A stretch of DNA of 64,000 bases, taken from the NCBI RefSeq assembly GCF_901709675.1, contig NC_051095.1:13031456-13095455 (forward strand), given 5' to 3'. This DNA is from Syngnathus acus. Taxonomy: Eukaryota; Chordata; Actinopteri; Syngnathiformes; Syngnathidae. Below are positions 48,218 to 59,573 of the stretch, piece by piece. The translations under genes and the position numbers were made by a program. Position 1 is the first letter of the stretch; each line of letters begins with the position of its first letter. The notes under the pieces were generated by a model that saw only the letters and a list, made by a program, of their open reading frames with translations, was not told where the DNA came from and ran no database searches.

Positions 48218-50496
48218 TCCTATTCGTTTATTTTCTAAAGAGCTCTTGAATGGTCCAATCACAACCAATTATTAATAGCGTATTGACATGGAACCAAGTA
48301 CATGTCATCTGCAAAAAAAAAAAAGGGAACCACTTGATTTATCAAGTTCTTCAGATAAATTTGGGAAATGAAACGAAAGGAGAGGTTATAGCTGGGCCAA
48401 ATATATAAACGAGTGGATTGATTGAATCTGAGTATGTGTGGCCAATTCAACCGACAAAGGGCGACACATGAGAAATATGCCAGAGGTAGAAATGGATTGG
48501 AGCGGGCAAAAGAAAATAGATTTGCTGTGAAAGAAAAAAATGGGTAAATAGCATAATTCCGAGGGTCATTCTCGAGATGTGTTAGGGAAAGAAAGTAAAG
48601 CTCAAAAAGGAGAAGCGTTATAGTGTTGTATTGACACATAAGCCTATTGATATTCGTAGACCGTTCCCAATGTCTGTATACCTTGAGAGTCAGATATGTT
48701 CCTTTTAAATGCTAAAATGGAAACTTGAAATTACGTTTGGAAGGGGAAAAAAGGAGTATAAAAAAAACTATTGGGTCAATACCATACTACCCAGCATACA
48801 GACTGTTTTTTTTTTTTGGGCTATTGCGTACCAACTTCCGTCAAAAGTAATGGTGGTTGATTTTCTTTTTTTTTTTTTTTTTTTTTCACAAAAAGGAGCA
48901 CAAATGGGCACAACGACAGGGGCGGGGCTACGTCACTCTGGCCACCCCATATCTAGGGGGACATTTGTGACCAACTTTCCTACCATTTTCACATGGATGC
49001 AGTATGACATTATCTAGTTAATTAAGCTCAGCAGAAAATTGGGTTTCAGACTCAATCCTGCTTGTTTTTATAATAATAAGGCTTTTTGTCTTGCTTTACT
49101 GCCGTTGCCTCTCCACCTGTGACTGACAGAGCAGCTTTCCATCTGCCTCCTTTTCTCATTTTCATTTGTCCCCCCTACTCCTCCTCGGCAAATCCCCAAG
49201 CCCTTCGGTCCGTTCTATTGTTGCCATGTCTCATTCACTTTGCATGGATTTTGACTGCAGCTAAGGGGCTAGTTTGCATCTAGCAAGTTGGAGTTTGTAT
49301 CCTCGCGCATGCACACGGGCGCATTTGCACAGAGAGGAAAGGAAAAAAATACTTGCCTTGAGAGGATTTGTTTGTCAAATGTGCTGTCAAATCATGTCGG
49401 GGGAAAAAAATATAGCCACAGGCAAAAAGAAAAAGAAGGGAATCAAATGAGTCGAGGCCACAGTGTAATCAACACAACTTTCACCACTGTGTTATTCAAG
49501 TACTAAAAATAGTTCACTCACAGCGAGTGAAATTGAGAGCAGACAATTATTTGGTTGTTTTCATATTATATATATTGGTGCGTACTGGCACACAAGCAAA
49601 TACAAATATAGGCAGTTGGAAAAAGATTCGACCCTCTAAATGTCAGGAAATTTCAAGCCTGAATAATTCAAAGACATTTCACAAACAATAGAAAAACTAA
49701 GACAAGATGCGCATTATGGATGCCGGCTTTCATTGAGACAATGGTTTGTGAGTGCTTTATGATTGCTTCTTTAGTACGTATGTGTGGGCATTTCTCCAAG
49801 TATGAAGGGATTCAGCATTTCGATTGCTTCATTTCATTGTGGGGTTTAATGCAGCGCTGCCACACCGAGGTTATTACGCCTGTTGTCTTCACAGCTATCA
49901 ACAGAAATGCGTACAATTAATCGGATTTCCTCCTCCCAATCATTTTGCCATTTTAGTTTCATGTCAGTCACTCCATTTCAGTTAATCTCTGTCACTGTCC
50001 AATTTTCTCCATCCCCGTCATCCATTTGGTTTCCCTGATTCTCGTAATCTTCTTCAGCCAATCACTCCACCACACAGCTCTCTCTGCGTTAAATTGCCCA
50101 TTTGTCTTGTGCTCGGTTGCGCTGACCCAAATAATAATGGACAGGCTCTCCAGAGCATGTTTCACGATTCAATCCCCAGATCTACTGAAGTAAGAGGAAA
50201 AACTTTGCATTTAGTAACAGTTGACCGCATTCACGTCAAGCGGTTCAAGAGTGAAAGGCAGATCATCGACTAAAAACGTCCATTCTTGATCGTGTTTCAG
50301 CTGTTAAGATGCGTACAAATCTCTTTTTAGGTCACTGAAAATGCTATTCGGAGAGGTTTCCGTTGAATTGGGATTGTATTTTCCATCGTAAACTTTACTT
50401 TTTATACACTGCGTGGAGCAATGAGCAAGAAATCGGCTTTGTGCGAACATAATATTGTAAATACAGTCCACTCTTCGCTGAGCTTTGGCAGTAGTT
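48216..50496. other. Gene-free sequence upstream of flrt1 coding exon
   Basis: AT-rich, with poly-T runs near 48808 and 48867-48886. No supported exon or recognised transposon. It is probably intronic, because a splice acceptor ends it. Confidence 0.5.
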
Positions 50497-50527
50497 TTAA
50501 AAAAGTTTCTTTTGTTTCCCCTATCAG
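50497..50527 (+). promoter_or_regulatory. Splice acceptor of the flrt1 coding exon
   Basis: A pyrimidine tract 'ttcttttgtttcccctatcag' ends in AG at 50526-50527, 15 bases before the start codon. FLRT genes have their whole coding region in one exon preceded by non-coding exons, and this site fits that plan exactly. Confidence 0.75.
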
Positions 50528-50542
50528 GAGCTGGGCACCAAC

Positions 50543-52744
50543 ATGGCAACTGAAAGTCTTGCGGAGCTTCGCGATTGGCTCTTCCTGCTCCTGCTATGCC
50601 TCACCTTATTGGCTGAGGTGCTGGAACTGGCAGCGGCCGCAATCGCCTTGGAGACGGGTGAGGGAGAGGAAGGAATTGTGTGTCCCTCAGTCTGCCGTTG
50701 CGATGAGGGTTTTGTCTACTGCAACGACCGCGGACTCGGTCTAATTCCTCCTCTACCGTTGACGGCTGCCATCCTCTACCTGCAAAGCAACCGACTGAGT
50801 AATGCCGGCCTGCCTCAGTCACTGGAGCGCAGCACTTCCATACGAGTGATTTACCTGTATGCTAACCAGTTGGATGAATTCCCTATACACCTTCCACCTT
50901 CATTACGAGAGCTGCATTTGCAGGATAACAACATACGAACGTTACCACGATCATCTTTGGCCAAGTTACCACTACTGGAACGTCTACACTTGGATGATAA
51001 TTCAATATCTACAGTTAGCATCCAGGAGCGCGCTTTCTCTGGGACTCCACGGCTCAGACTGCTGTTTCTCTCTCGGAACCACTTGTCAAGCATCCCTGCG
51101 GGATTGCCTGCGTCCTTGGAGGAGCTGCGATTAGACGACAACCGAATCAACACCATTCCCACACATGCCTTTCGAGGGCTCTCCTCCTTACGTCGCTTGG
51201 TCCTGGACGGGAACCTGCTAGCCAACACACGCATTGCAGATGACACCTTTTCCCGCCTTTCCAATCTGACAGAGCTATCACTCGTCCGAAATGCCATGCA
51301 GTCTCCACCGGTCAACCTACCGTCATCTCATCTCGTTCGACTCCATTTACAGGACAACGGGATGACTCACATACCGCGAGGGGCTCTGGACGGAATGCGA
51401 CGGCTCCAGAAGCTAGACCTATCGGGAAACAATCTGACCAGTCTCCCTCGGGGGCTTTTTAAGGACACAGATAGTTTGGAGTTGCTGCTGCTACGAGGAA
51501 ACCCCTGGTACTGTAGTTGCAGCCTTCGCTGGCTCCATGCATGGCTTCATAGCTGGGGCTCTGCTGTAACAGTCAGGGGTTTGACCTGTCAGGGACCTGA
51601 GGCAGTAAAGGGCCAGTCTCTTAAAGACCTTACCTATCTAATGGAGCAGTGTGAAGGACCTCCAGCTGGTCCGGCCACTGGTGTTGGGGTCAACCCATCA
51701 GAAAAGAACGGAGGAGGTGATGACAGCGTTGGAGGGGACGGGCAAGCTGTGGGCTCAGTTCCCCATGGCAGCACCACCACTAACTCTTTGTTGGTCCCCA
51801 CGCAAGGTTCCCTCTTCACACTCCGAGCTAAGCGGCCGGGCCTAGTTATGCCTCTGCCTGCAGGGGGAGAGGGGCATGTAACCGGAGGAGCCCTGGAGTT
51901 GACCGTGAAAGCTCTATCTGCGGACAGCGTTCTGGTCAGCTGGTTGTGCCCACAGCCGGCGCCCTCGTTCCGTTTGTCATGGCTGAGGTTAGGTACCAGT
52001 GCGGCACTCGGTTCCATCACAGAGACTCTTGTTCCCGGAGAGAGAAGGCAGTACCATCTTACCCAACTCACACCGCGTTCACATTACCTTATTTGCCTGC
52101 TGCCATTACGACAGGAGACCTTTCTCGGCTCAAACATGGGGACGGCTCGCGTTGGCAGTGTTGAAACGAACAATAAAGATTCTACTCCAGCCTGTGCTCA
52201 GATAGAAACTGGAGAGGCCGTGGTGAACTCCAGGGGAGAGGGGTCGGATAAGGACACACAAGACTCTGAGCTATCAGCCTTGCCATTGGCAGGGATCATT
52301 GGGGGAGCCACGGCGTTAGTAAGCCTACTACTCATCTTTGGTATTTTTTGCTGGTATGGACAAAGAACAAGTTACAAGTCAGAGGACTCTCATTCATACA
52401 ACAGAGGCCGAGGAGCAAAAAATTACGATGACTATGTAGAGTCGGGCACCAAGAAAGACAATTCTATCTTAGAGATCAGAGCCCCTCCAGCAGGGTTTCA
52501 GATGACAGCCATGGCTCACCAGCCACTGCAGCCCAAGCCGGAGGACGTCACCTACATCCACACCATATTCCCCTCTTCTTCTTCTTCTTCTTCCCATGCA
52601 AACGGGACGTACAGGAGCAACCACAGAGCCGGCAGCCTCAATGGCACCATTCTTAGCCAAACCAGCCAACATCATGTCACTTATGGTACCAACCGTGGCT
52701 ACAGAGAGGGCGGTATCCCCGACATAGATTATGCCTACACGTGA
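50543..52744 (+). CDS. flrt1: FLRT1-type leucine-rich repeat transmembrane protein
   Basis: A complete single-exon gene of 733 residues. Order: signal peptide (~1-33, hydrophobic LFLLLLCLTLLAEVL); LRRNT cap with CPSVCRC...C (47-60); about ten leucine-rich repeats (~76-315); LRRCT cap beginning NPWYCSC (320-326) with Cys349 and Cys370; a Gly/Ser-rich linker (~371-447); one fibronectin III domain (~448-540); a transmembrane helix LPLAGIIGGATALVSLLLIF (580-599, continuing to ~604); and a cytoplasmic tail ending GGIPDIDYAYT. The RDWLF near the N-terminus, GSLFTLRAKRPGL, the ESGTKKDNSILEIR tail block and the C-terminal GYREGGIPDIDY point to FLRT1 over FLRT2 or FLRT3. FLRT proteins sit in the plasma membrane, bind latrophilins and Unc5 receptors through the LRR domain, and modulate FGF receptor signalling. 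The start ATG has G at +4 and follows the splice acceptor. It is longer than mammalian FLRT1 (about 650-675 residues), chiefly through the linker and a serine run at 678-684. Fish often have two FLRT1 paralogues; I cannot say which this is. Confidence 0.95.
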   Translation: MATESLAELRDWLFLLLLCLTLLAEVLELAAAAIALETGEGEEGIVCPSVCRCDEGFVYCNDRGLGLIPPLPLTAAILYLQSNRLSNAGLPQSLERSTSIRVIYLYANQLDEFPIHLPPSLRELHLQDNNIRTLPRSSLAKLPLLERLHLDDNSISTVSIQERAFSGTPRLRLLFLSRNHLSSIPAGLPASLEELRLDDNRINTIPTHAFRGLSSLRRLVLDGNLLANTRIADDTFSRLSNLTELSLVRNAMQSPPVNLPSSHLVRLHLQDNGMTHIPRGALDGMRRLQKLDLSGNNLTSLPRGLFKDTDSLELLLLRGNPWYCSCSLRWLHAWLHSWGSAVTVRGLTCQGPEAVKGQSLKDLTYLMEQCEGPPAGPATGVGVNPSEKNGGGDDSVGGDGQAVGSVPHGSTTTNSLLVPTQGSLFTLRAKRPGLVMPLPAGGEGHVTGGALELTVKALSADSVLVSWLCPQPAPSFRLSWLRLGTSAALGSITETLVPGERRQYHLTQLTPRSHYLICLLPLRQETFLGSNMGTARVGSVETNNKDSTPACAQIETGEAVVNSRGEGSDKDTQDSELSALPLAGIIGGATALVSLLLIFGIFCWYGQRTSYKSEDSHSYNRGRGAKNYDDYVESGTKKDNSILEIRAPPAGFQMTAMAHQPLQPKPEDVTYIHTIFPSSSSSSSHANGTYRSNHRAGSLNGTILSQTSQHHVTYGTNRGYREGGIPDIDYAYT

Positions 52745-53562
52745 TGAAACAGGGCCGCACTCCCTGAGCCTTGAATGCCTGGCGCCATTTTACGATGACG
52801 ACCCTGTGGCCACTGGCCATCTCTTGTCCTTGGTTTCCAAAGTACCCTTTGTGCCTCAGCTGGTTCAAGTCTGATATGTTTGCTAAGTAGAAGAGACCGT
52901 TTTCAGCCATGTGGATTTGGATATTGCTATTGCTATTGCGTGACAGAAGTAATTGTCCTGCTATACTGTACTCTACTACTGTAAAACATTACAGGAGGCC
53001 CTTCTTTCAGTGCTATTTATATATGGTTGGATTTTTCTCTTTTGGCTATCTCTGTGTCTTTCAAAACTGCTGTTCTTCATACACAGTAACTTATTTGAGG
53101 TTGATATACTAGGCTTAGCTGATGTAGAAGGAGATATATTTATACTACGCGGAAAGCCAATTAATGTGTATATAGATAGCTCCCACATCATCCGATCAAC
53201 CATATGCTCTTTGCTGTCGATGACGGGATGACAGAGGAAGAAGTTGATGGCTGTTATAATCCACTGAAGACAGTAAATCGTGGTTGACATGAAAATACTT
53301 GTTCCAAGCGCGCCCCCTCCTTTACCCTGGATTACTTCACCCAATTTAATTGTTCCTCCTTCCTGCCTCTTTGTTTTTATCCGAGGCGCTTTCATTTCTC
53401 TCATGTCTTTTGTGGTGCCGTGAGTAGAGGACGACTTTGTTCTCGCCAAAGGAGCTGACAGCAGTGATAACAGTTCTGACAAAGACATGAGACACAAACC
53501 ACCACATGGGTAGACTAATGAGTGGGGGAGAGAGAGCGAAAGGAGAGGGAGAGAGCCATTGT

Positions 53563-53720
53563 GATGGATGGATGGATGGATGGATGGATGGATGGATGGA
53601 TGGATGGATGGATGGATGGATGGATGGATGGATGGATGGATGGATGGATGGATGGATGGATGGATGGATGGATGGATGGATGGATGGATGGATGGATGGA
53701 TGGATGGATGGATGGATGGA
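53563..53720. repeat. (GATG)n tetranucleotide tract
   Basis: About 39 perfect GATG units in 158 bases. Because the unit length is not a multiple of three, all three frames of the plus strand read as Met-Asp-Gly-Trp repeats, and the minus strand reads as Ile-His-Pro-Ser repeats, giving spurious long frames. It is the same unit as the Rex3-type 3' tail, but no LINE body adjoins it. Confidence 0.97.
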
Positions 53721-54201
53721 AAGAGCAAACATGAGGAAGAAGAGAGAGTGAAGGCTGCTGTTTTAGGAATGCGATTGAAAGAATTGTGTTGGTTTAAGTA
53801 GGAGCAGGAACAATATAGAGGAAGAAGACAAGTTAAAAAGATTCTGGAACAACGCAAGTGTAGTTAAAACCTGGCTAGACATCTGGAGAAAGGTGACATG
53901 CATCAGAACCTCACCCCATCAATTTGACTACTGCACATCAAAAAGTCAAGTTCCCCAAATTATTTGGAGGACAATTAGTTTCAGTTCACAGTGGACTTCT
54001 TCTTCCTAGTATGAAATGAGATGCTAAATACAGATATTTTCAAGGACATGACATTATAGTATATGGTAATTGGAAGGTAAAAGTTAACCAGTTATCAGTT
54101 AACATTTGTAATATTTTTTAACCTGTTAAAATCACCCCTCATTGGAAGATTTTTTTTAAAACAATGATAACAATCTCGTAGAATTCCTTTGAATTCTTTT
54201 T

Positions 54202-54490
54202 TGTAGGGATGTTTGATTTTTTTATTTCCAGACCGATACCAGTATGAGTATTCACTTTTTGAATACTCACTGATACCGAGTACCATTACCTCACTTATTT
54301 TTTTATAGCTATACAATTTCATTCAACACAATGACGGCAAAAATATAGACAAAAACCTTTCTGAAGCAAATGATGATTCGCTGATATAGCAGCATAGTGC
54401 CCACTACAGCGGTGGAGGACTAAATAACTTAAGTATACGTAACCCAATACCATTATCGGCCCTTATCATCGGTACCCTCCCATCCCTACA
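54202..54490. mobile_element. Short inverted-repeat element in the 3' UTR
   Basis: TGTAGGGATG at the left faces CATCCCTACA at the right, a perfect 10-base inverted repeat over 289 bases. The interior has 'gataccgagtacc' and 'atcggtaccctcc' blocks typical of small non-autonomous fish elements. I see no convincing 8-base target duplication, so the superfamily (hAT would be my guess) is unproven. Confidence 0.55.
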
Positions 54491-55143
54491 TTTCTGTGTG
54501 GTCCTACAACTCCTTTGCGCAAAAGCAAAATTGAAAAGGTTCCACAATTGCATATGATCTGATGCATGTGTCCATTCTAAATAAAACGACTTTATAACAC
54601 TTGCTTAAGATGTAATATAATATAGATAAATATTAAACAATTGCTGATTGTTTTGACCGAGCGGATATTTCAGTTGCCATCTTGTGTGAGATGAACTAGC
54701 TGGAAAGATGCAGTTGACTCAGGGTCTATCGTCCAGTTTCGGTAGCCTTCATGCAGCAAAGACACACGAAGGGATGTTTTGATAACAGGGACAACAGGCT
54801 GACCGCCACACTGTGCACTTCAACATACACCACAAGACAACTGGGAGGTCACCAGCTGCTTTCCAAATGCCCCCGCCGGTATATTCTAAGGGAGGAGGAA
54901 CAGTTGACTAGAGATATTGGCAAAGCTACTGTGTTGTTTTAATTTATTTTTTTAATGTCTGCACTTGTTTTGAGGTTTTTGTTTAATAGCACTGAGGCTA
55001 CCTTTCACTCTGTAGAAATCTTTATTCCTTGAGAAAAAAAAAAAAGTCACCCTCAGATGTGATGATGAGAACGCTGTTATGTATAAAAATGGGTGCAAAA
55101 TTTTACTCGTTATTGGTCTGTTGTCTTCTTTTCTACATGAATG

Positions 55144-55160
55144 AATAAAGGCTGAATAAA
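55144..55160 (+). terminator. flrt1: Tandem poly(A) signals
   Basis: Two AATAAA hexamers 11 bases apart (55144 and 55155), with GT-rich sequence 30-50 bases downstream. They are assigned to flrt1 because it is the only plus-strand gene upstream. Confidence 0.5.
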
Positions 55161-55180
55161 GAGAGCGGTCTTTCTAAGAG

Positions 55181-58100
55181 TTATCTTTGAGTGTATGACA
55201 TACGTGTGTGGGAGGAGTGTCATTAAAACCAAGAGAAGGCTCCATATATCACTTGATTGCCTAAAGGGAAAAAAAAAATGAAAGTCCAAGATTATTCATA
55301 TGATTTGTGATGAGAAGAAGAAGACCTCATTATATGGCACAATGCATCAGCAGATACATGCGGCCAACCAGTTTGGAAGAAAACCACAAAACACGAAGCA
55401 GACATATCCATCTTCATCCTGACACATTTGTGCGTCCAAGCACACCAGAAAGTTGCAAGTGTGCAATTGTTCAGATGCGCTTACGATCCTGACTAAAAAT
55501 GTCGGGGACTATTCAAGCCAGTGCTAATGCTTGCTTGTCGAATGGATCGATGTGAGAGGCATATGAGTGTATCTTAGTGTGAGTGCTTGTGATAGGCGTG
55601 TCTGGATGGGAAATATGGTGTTATCTGAGGATGCAGACACAGCCCTGGTCAAATCAAAAATGACACCCAGAGAAATAATTTCAAACCTTTTTCCATCATT
55701 ATGACCTGTGCAACTTATTTAATCATATTTAATTTTGATTTTGATTTGACTTTTGTTTTTCTAAACCCAATAATTGGTTTTGGAGTGGGCTTGTTAGTAG
55801 GGTTTTCTTCATGCAGAAAATCTGTTCTTATTTGTTTCAGCTTTTTCATAGTAAGGAATATTTGTCAAGTGCAAAATTATAATAAAAAAAATGCTGTGTG
55901 TGTGTGTATGAGCGTGATGGCGGGAGGCAGGCCGTCTGTTAACGGTCTTGATTCCCTTTGTAAGTCAACGGGTGTTTAGCATTCTGCTGGATTTAGCACA
56001 GATGCTCGTGAACCCCTACCCCAGATGGCGGACGCGAAAACAGATTGCGAGGATGTGAGGACTCGCGGCAGTGGCCATCATTAATGATGCTGGAGGCTCT
56101 GCAAAGACATCGGCAACGGTACACCTCCAGCAGGACGAGGTCTTGCCTTTCAGTGGGTGTTGTTTGCTTGCTTTGGGGTTAATGGACCGTGAAGCCGCAC
56201 TTGGATTCTATGGCAGCCGAGCAGAAGGTCATGTCGCACGAATAAGGAGAATGGCCTTTCAAAACTCTGGAGAGGATGGAGTCTTTTTAACAGCACAAGC
56301 CAGGGTGTTAATGGTTGAGGCAGGGTCATAAGCCAGAGGTGCACTCAGCATTCTGATGTTTAGGAATCACAGATGCGCCACCAACGGTAAATATTGTATT
56401 AACGCCTCTTACTAGCTTTTAAGTTATCGTTTCTGTCAGTTTACTTTTATTGGTGTGTGTCTGTTCCGAGGCTTCATCATTTGTTTATTGGCCATTTTCA
56501 TATAATGAGATCAATAACAGTAAAAATTTACCGCCCTGAATTTCCTTTTTTTTTTACTGCTATGCGAATTATTGGAAGTTGTTTTCATTCAAATGGTAAT
56601 AATCGCTTTCAAGAAAAAATATATTCTGAAGTAATATTTGTCAAATGTTTAATGTCAAATTGTCTTTACCGTTATGTCCCAAATTAGGTTTCGTGATTTG
56701 AAACCTGTTTTCAGAATCTCCTATTTGTTTTTTTAATATATAAAATGTTTCTACTATTACTTAATATGCCTCGTCCATGAAAACTAGCACTGTTTTCTTT
56801 TTCAGTGTTCTTTATCAAATGGTCTATCTTTGACATTCAGGTTTGCATTTTGCATTCACACAATAGCTGACAGCAAAACAAATGGAAAGAAACGTATGAA
56901 ATTGTGACAGTGTCATGACTTTACCATTATTACAATTGTGTAAAGACAAGTGGAATAGGTTTAATGAGTAATCAGGATGCAATGTTTGAAGGATAACATG
57001 GAAATTGTGCAACTCACAGGATTTATTTATTTTAATTTACAATTACGCGAGAAGCGTATTTCAGTGTGCCACCACAATTTGCTCTGTCGGTGAGTATTGC
57101 AATTTCTAAGATTTTTAAATAATAACTTTTTAAAAGTACTGTTTTAAGCATGCTGTTTCGGAATTGGAAAGCTTCACACATAAAACCAACGTGGCGTTAA
57201 AAAAAATAGCTCCATTAGGTTTTTTGTGTTGTGTCTATTCTTGAGCAAATAATGACAAATATATGGCGAAGATCAATATACACCTACAATATCTAACCAA
57301 AGCACACATTTTACATGTAGGGATAGAACTCGAAAACCACTTCTTTTTTTTTTTTTTTTTCTAAACAACCAATGATTCGGCTAATCGATTCCTCTTGGGT
57401 TTTAAATGAGTGATGACATGATGGCACACACAAGAAAAGTAGTTTAGTTTTGAATTTTTTCCAGCATGGCATCAGAAGCTCTCCGAAATTTGTATTTGAA
57501 GCTTTTCTTGCAATACCGTTTCCAGTGAGAATTTGCGCATTGAAAATCCTATTTAAGATGTTCAGAGGCTAATATCCCATCAGGCCTGGTTCTAATTGCT
57601 TGAGCTTATTAAGAATCTTTGTGCATTTGTCACTTGGCTCTGACTCTGACAATAAAGCTGACTCTGACTTCCATTAGCAGTCTGCGACACACTGTGGCCT
57701 CTCCACCAAAAGGTTGAGGACCCAGGTGAGGGGTAGGTATCTATGACAACCTCTGTATTTCAGAGAAGACAGTTTTAAATTACCGTAATCTTCCTATCCA
57801 GCCATGACGGTGATGTGGAGAACAATCCATATTGCATCGTTTCTGCGTTCTATATGCAAACTGTACACTCATGCGGGTGCTTTTCAATGCAAAGGCCAGG
57901 TTAAGTGCAATTTTTCCGCTGTGTTGCGGGAGAAGCATCTACTCTTTCCCACAATGACCTGAGATCATTATAGAGATATATAGTACATCACTTAGTAGGT
58001 CAATCATTCAAATTTAAATACATTGCAAGAGTGAAAAGAGGGCTGAGTCACAGACACAGCATGTAGCGAGACCTCTGAGGTCCTTGGATTTAATCCCATT

Positions 58101-58467
58101 TTTGAAACAATTTTTTCCCACAGAAAGAGATAAATGATTTCATTGAATACTGCGCCTATGCATACCAAGGTCAACTTTAATCAACTCTACAGTACAGTTC
58201 AGTTCTGAGAAGCATTTTTACTTTTACTTTTCTTAAATGTCATTTAAGTGTAAAAAAAAAAATAATATATCAAAAACAGCAGAAAAGACTTCACGCAACT
58301 CACTTAACAATGTACACACATTTGATGGGACAGTGACCTGTACTGTTCAGCTTTTGTCATGAACGTTACTTTTTTTCCTGATGTCATTGTCATATTTTAT
58401 TTTGTTGGCATCGCTCGTGCCCTTCTGTGGTGGCATCACCCGAAAATAACTATAATATTAATAATTA
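55181..58467. other. Gene-free sequence 3' of flrt1
   Basis: Only short frames without similarity. It contains a LINE-like 3' tail near 57600-57675 and a poly-T run at about 57343-57360. No second gene is visible. Confidence 0.5.
57600..57675 (+). repeat. Non-LTR retroelement 3' tail remnant
   Basis: 'tctgacaataaagctgactc' with repeated CTCTGA units on either side, of the same type as 25345-25435. Confidence 0.4.
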
Positions 58468-59573
58468 CCGTATTTTCCGCACTAAAAGGCGCACCGGATT
58501 ACAAGGCGCACCTTCAATGAACGGCCATTTTAAAACTTTGTCCATATATAAGGCGCACGGGATTATAAGGCGCATAAAATAGAAGCTATACTGCAACAAA
58601 CTGAGGTTGACTAGGGTTGCGGTATGCATCACTAGCCAATAACCAACGAGCCCTCTGTAAACAATCGCGTTTCTCAAACGATCTCCTATAAAATGATCGG
58701 AACTGACTAAAGTTCGATCTAACGCATTGGTACTACTTACCTATGTTTCCCTTCCATATCGATCCGTAGATTTACTCGAAACATTAACAGAGCAGCCTAT
58801 TTTGACATGAAATAGCCTGGTACGTATAGCAGCTATTGTTATAGCATTAGCCATCCGCAAAGTCCCATGAGCCTCAGCTCGCAATCTCCCATGAGCTTCA
58901 GCAAAGTGTAAACAATCGCGTTTCTCAAACGATCTCCTATAAAATGATCGGAACTGATTAAAGTTCGATCTAACGCATTGGTACTACTTACCTATGTTTC
59001 CCTTCCATATCGATCCGTAGATTTACTCGAAACATTAACAGAGCAGCCTATTTTGACATGAAATAACCTAGTACGTATAGCAGCTATCGTTATAGCATTA
59101 GCCATCCGCAAAGTCCCATGAGCCTCAGCTCGCAATCTCCCATGAGCCTCAGCAAAGTGTAAACAATCGCGTTTCTCAAACGATCTCCTATAAAATGATC
59201 GGAACGACTAAAGTTCGATCTAACACATTGGTACTGCTTACCTATGTTTCCCTTCCATATCGATCCGTAGATTTACTCTAAACATTAACAGAGCAGCCTA
59301 TTTTGAAATGAAATAGCCTCGCGGGTACAACAGCTATTCGGTGACGCCCCCTGACTACAGTTGCCGTAATGTTGGGAAGCGATGCGACCTTGTAATTTAC
59401 TAGTCGTACTAAAACGTACTGAAACATTTTGGCAGAGCACTGTGTACAACCAGTATGGATCAACAAATTCATCAATTGATCCATATATAAGGCGCACTGG
59501 ACTATAAGGCGCACTGTCGGCTTTTGAGAAAATTTTAGGTTTTTAGGTGCGCCTTATAGTCCGGAAAATACGG
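58468..59573. mobile_element. TA-flanked inverted-repeat element with internal tandem repeats
   Basis: The element lies between TA dinucleotides at 58466-58467 and 59574-59575. The left end CCGTATTTTCCGCACTAAAA and the inverted right end CCGTATTTTCCGGACTATAA continue as GGCGCACC, giving an inverted repeat of about 28 bases with two mismatches. The phrase CTATAAGGCGCAC and close variants also recur in direct orientation just inside both ends. There is no transposase. The middle is filled by about 2.7 copies of a 251-252-base unit. TA target and inverted ends suggest a Tc1/mariner-type enzyme acting in trans, which is an inference. Confidence 0.7.
58656..59335 (+). repeat. 251-252-bp tandem repeats, about 2.7 copies
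   Basis: Units begin with GTAAACAATCGCGTTTCTCA at 58656, 58908 and 59159. The copies are highly similar. The third breaks off near 59335, where it diverges after GAAATAGCCTCG. Each complete unit also contains an internal short doublet, CCCATGAGC(C/T)TCAGC. Confidence 0.9.

Larger units (their letters stand above)
52745..55180 (+). other. flrt1: Probable flrt1 3' UTR
   Basis: No intron is needed after the stop codon. The next convincing 3' end is a pair of AATAAA hexamers at 55144-55149 and 55155-55160, followed by a GT-rich stretch (GTGTATGACATACGTGTGTG, about 55190-55209) suited to cleavage. An earlier AATAAA at 54580-54585 could give a shorter form. The UTR would contain a (GATG)n tract and a small inverted-repeat element. 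The end position is an estimate. Confidence 0.5.

Noticed and set aside
50601-51315. Minus-strand frames of 73 and 154 codons inside flrt1
   Set aside because: Shadows of the strongly coding plus strand.
53563-53720. CRISPR-like regular repeats
   Set aside because: The tetranucleotide tract has no spacers, and the 251-bp units at 58656-59335 abut without unique spacers. This is a vertebrate genome and no cas-like gene exists.
53506-53801. Several long frames on both strands (Met-Asp-Gly-Trp and Ile-His-Pro-Ser repeats)
   Set aside because: All are direct products of the (GATG)n tract, whose four-base unit keeps every frame open. No start context, domain or splice support.
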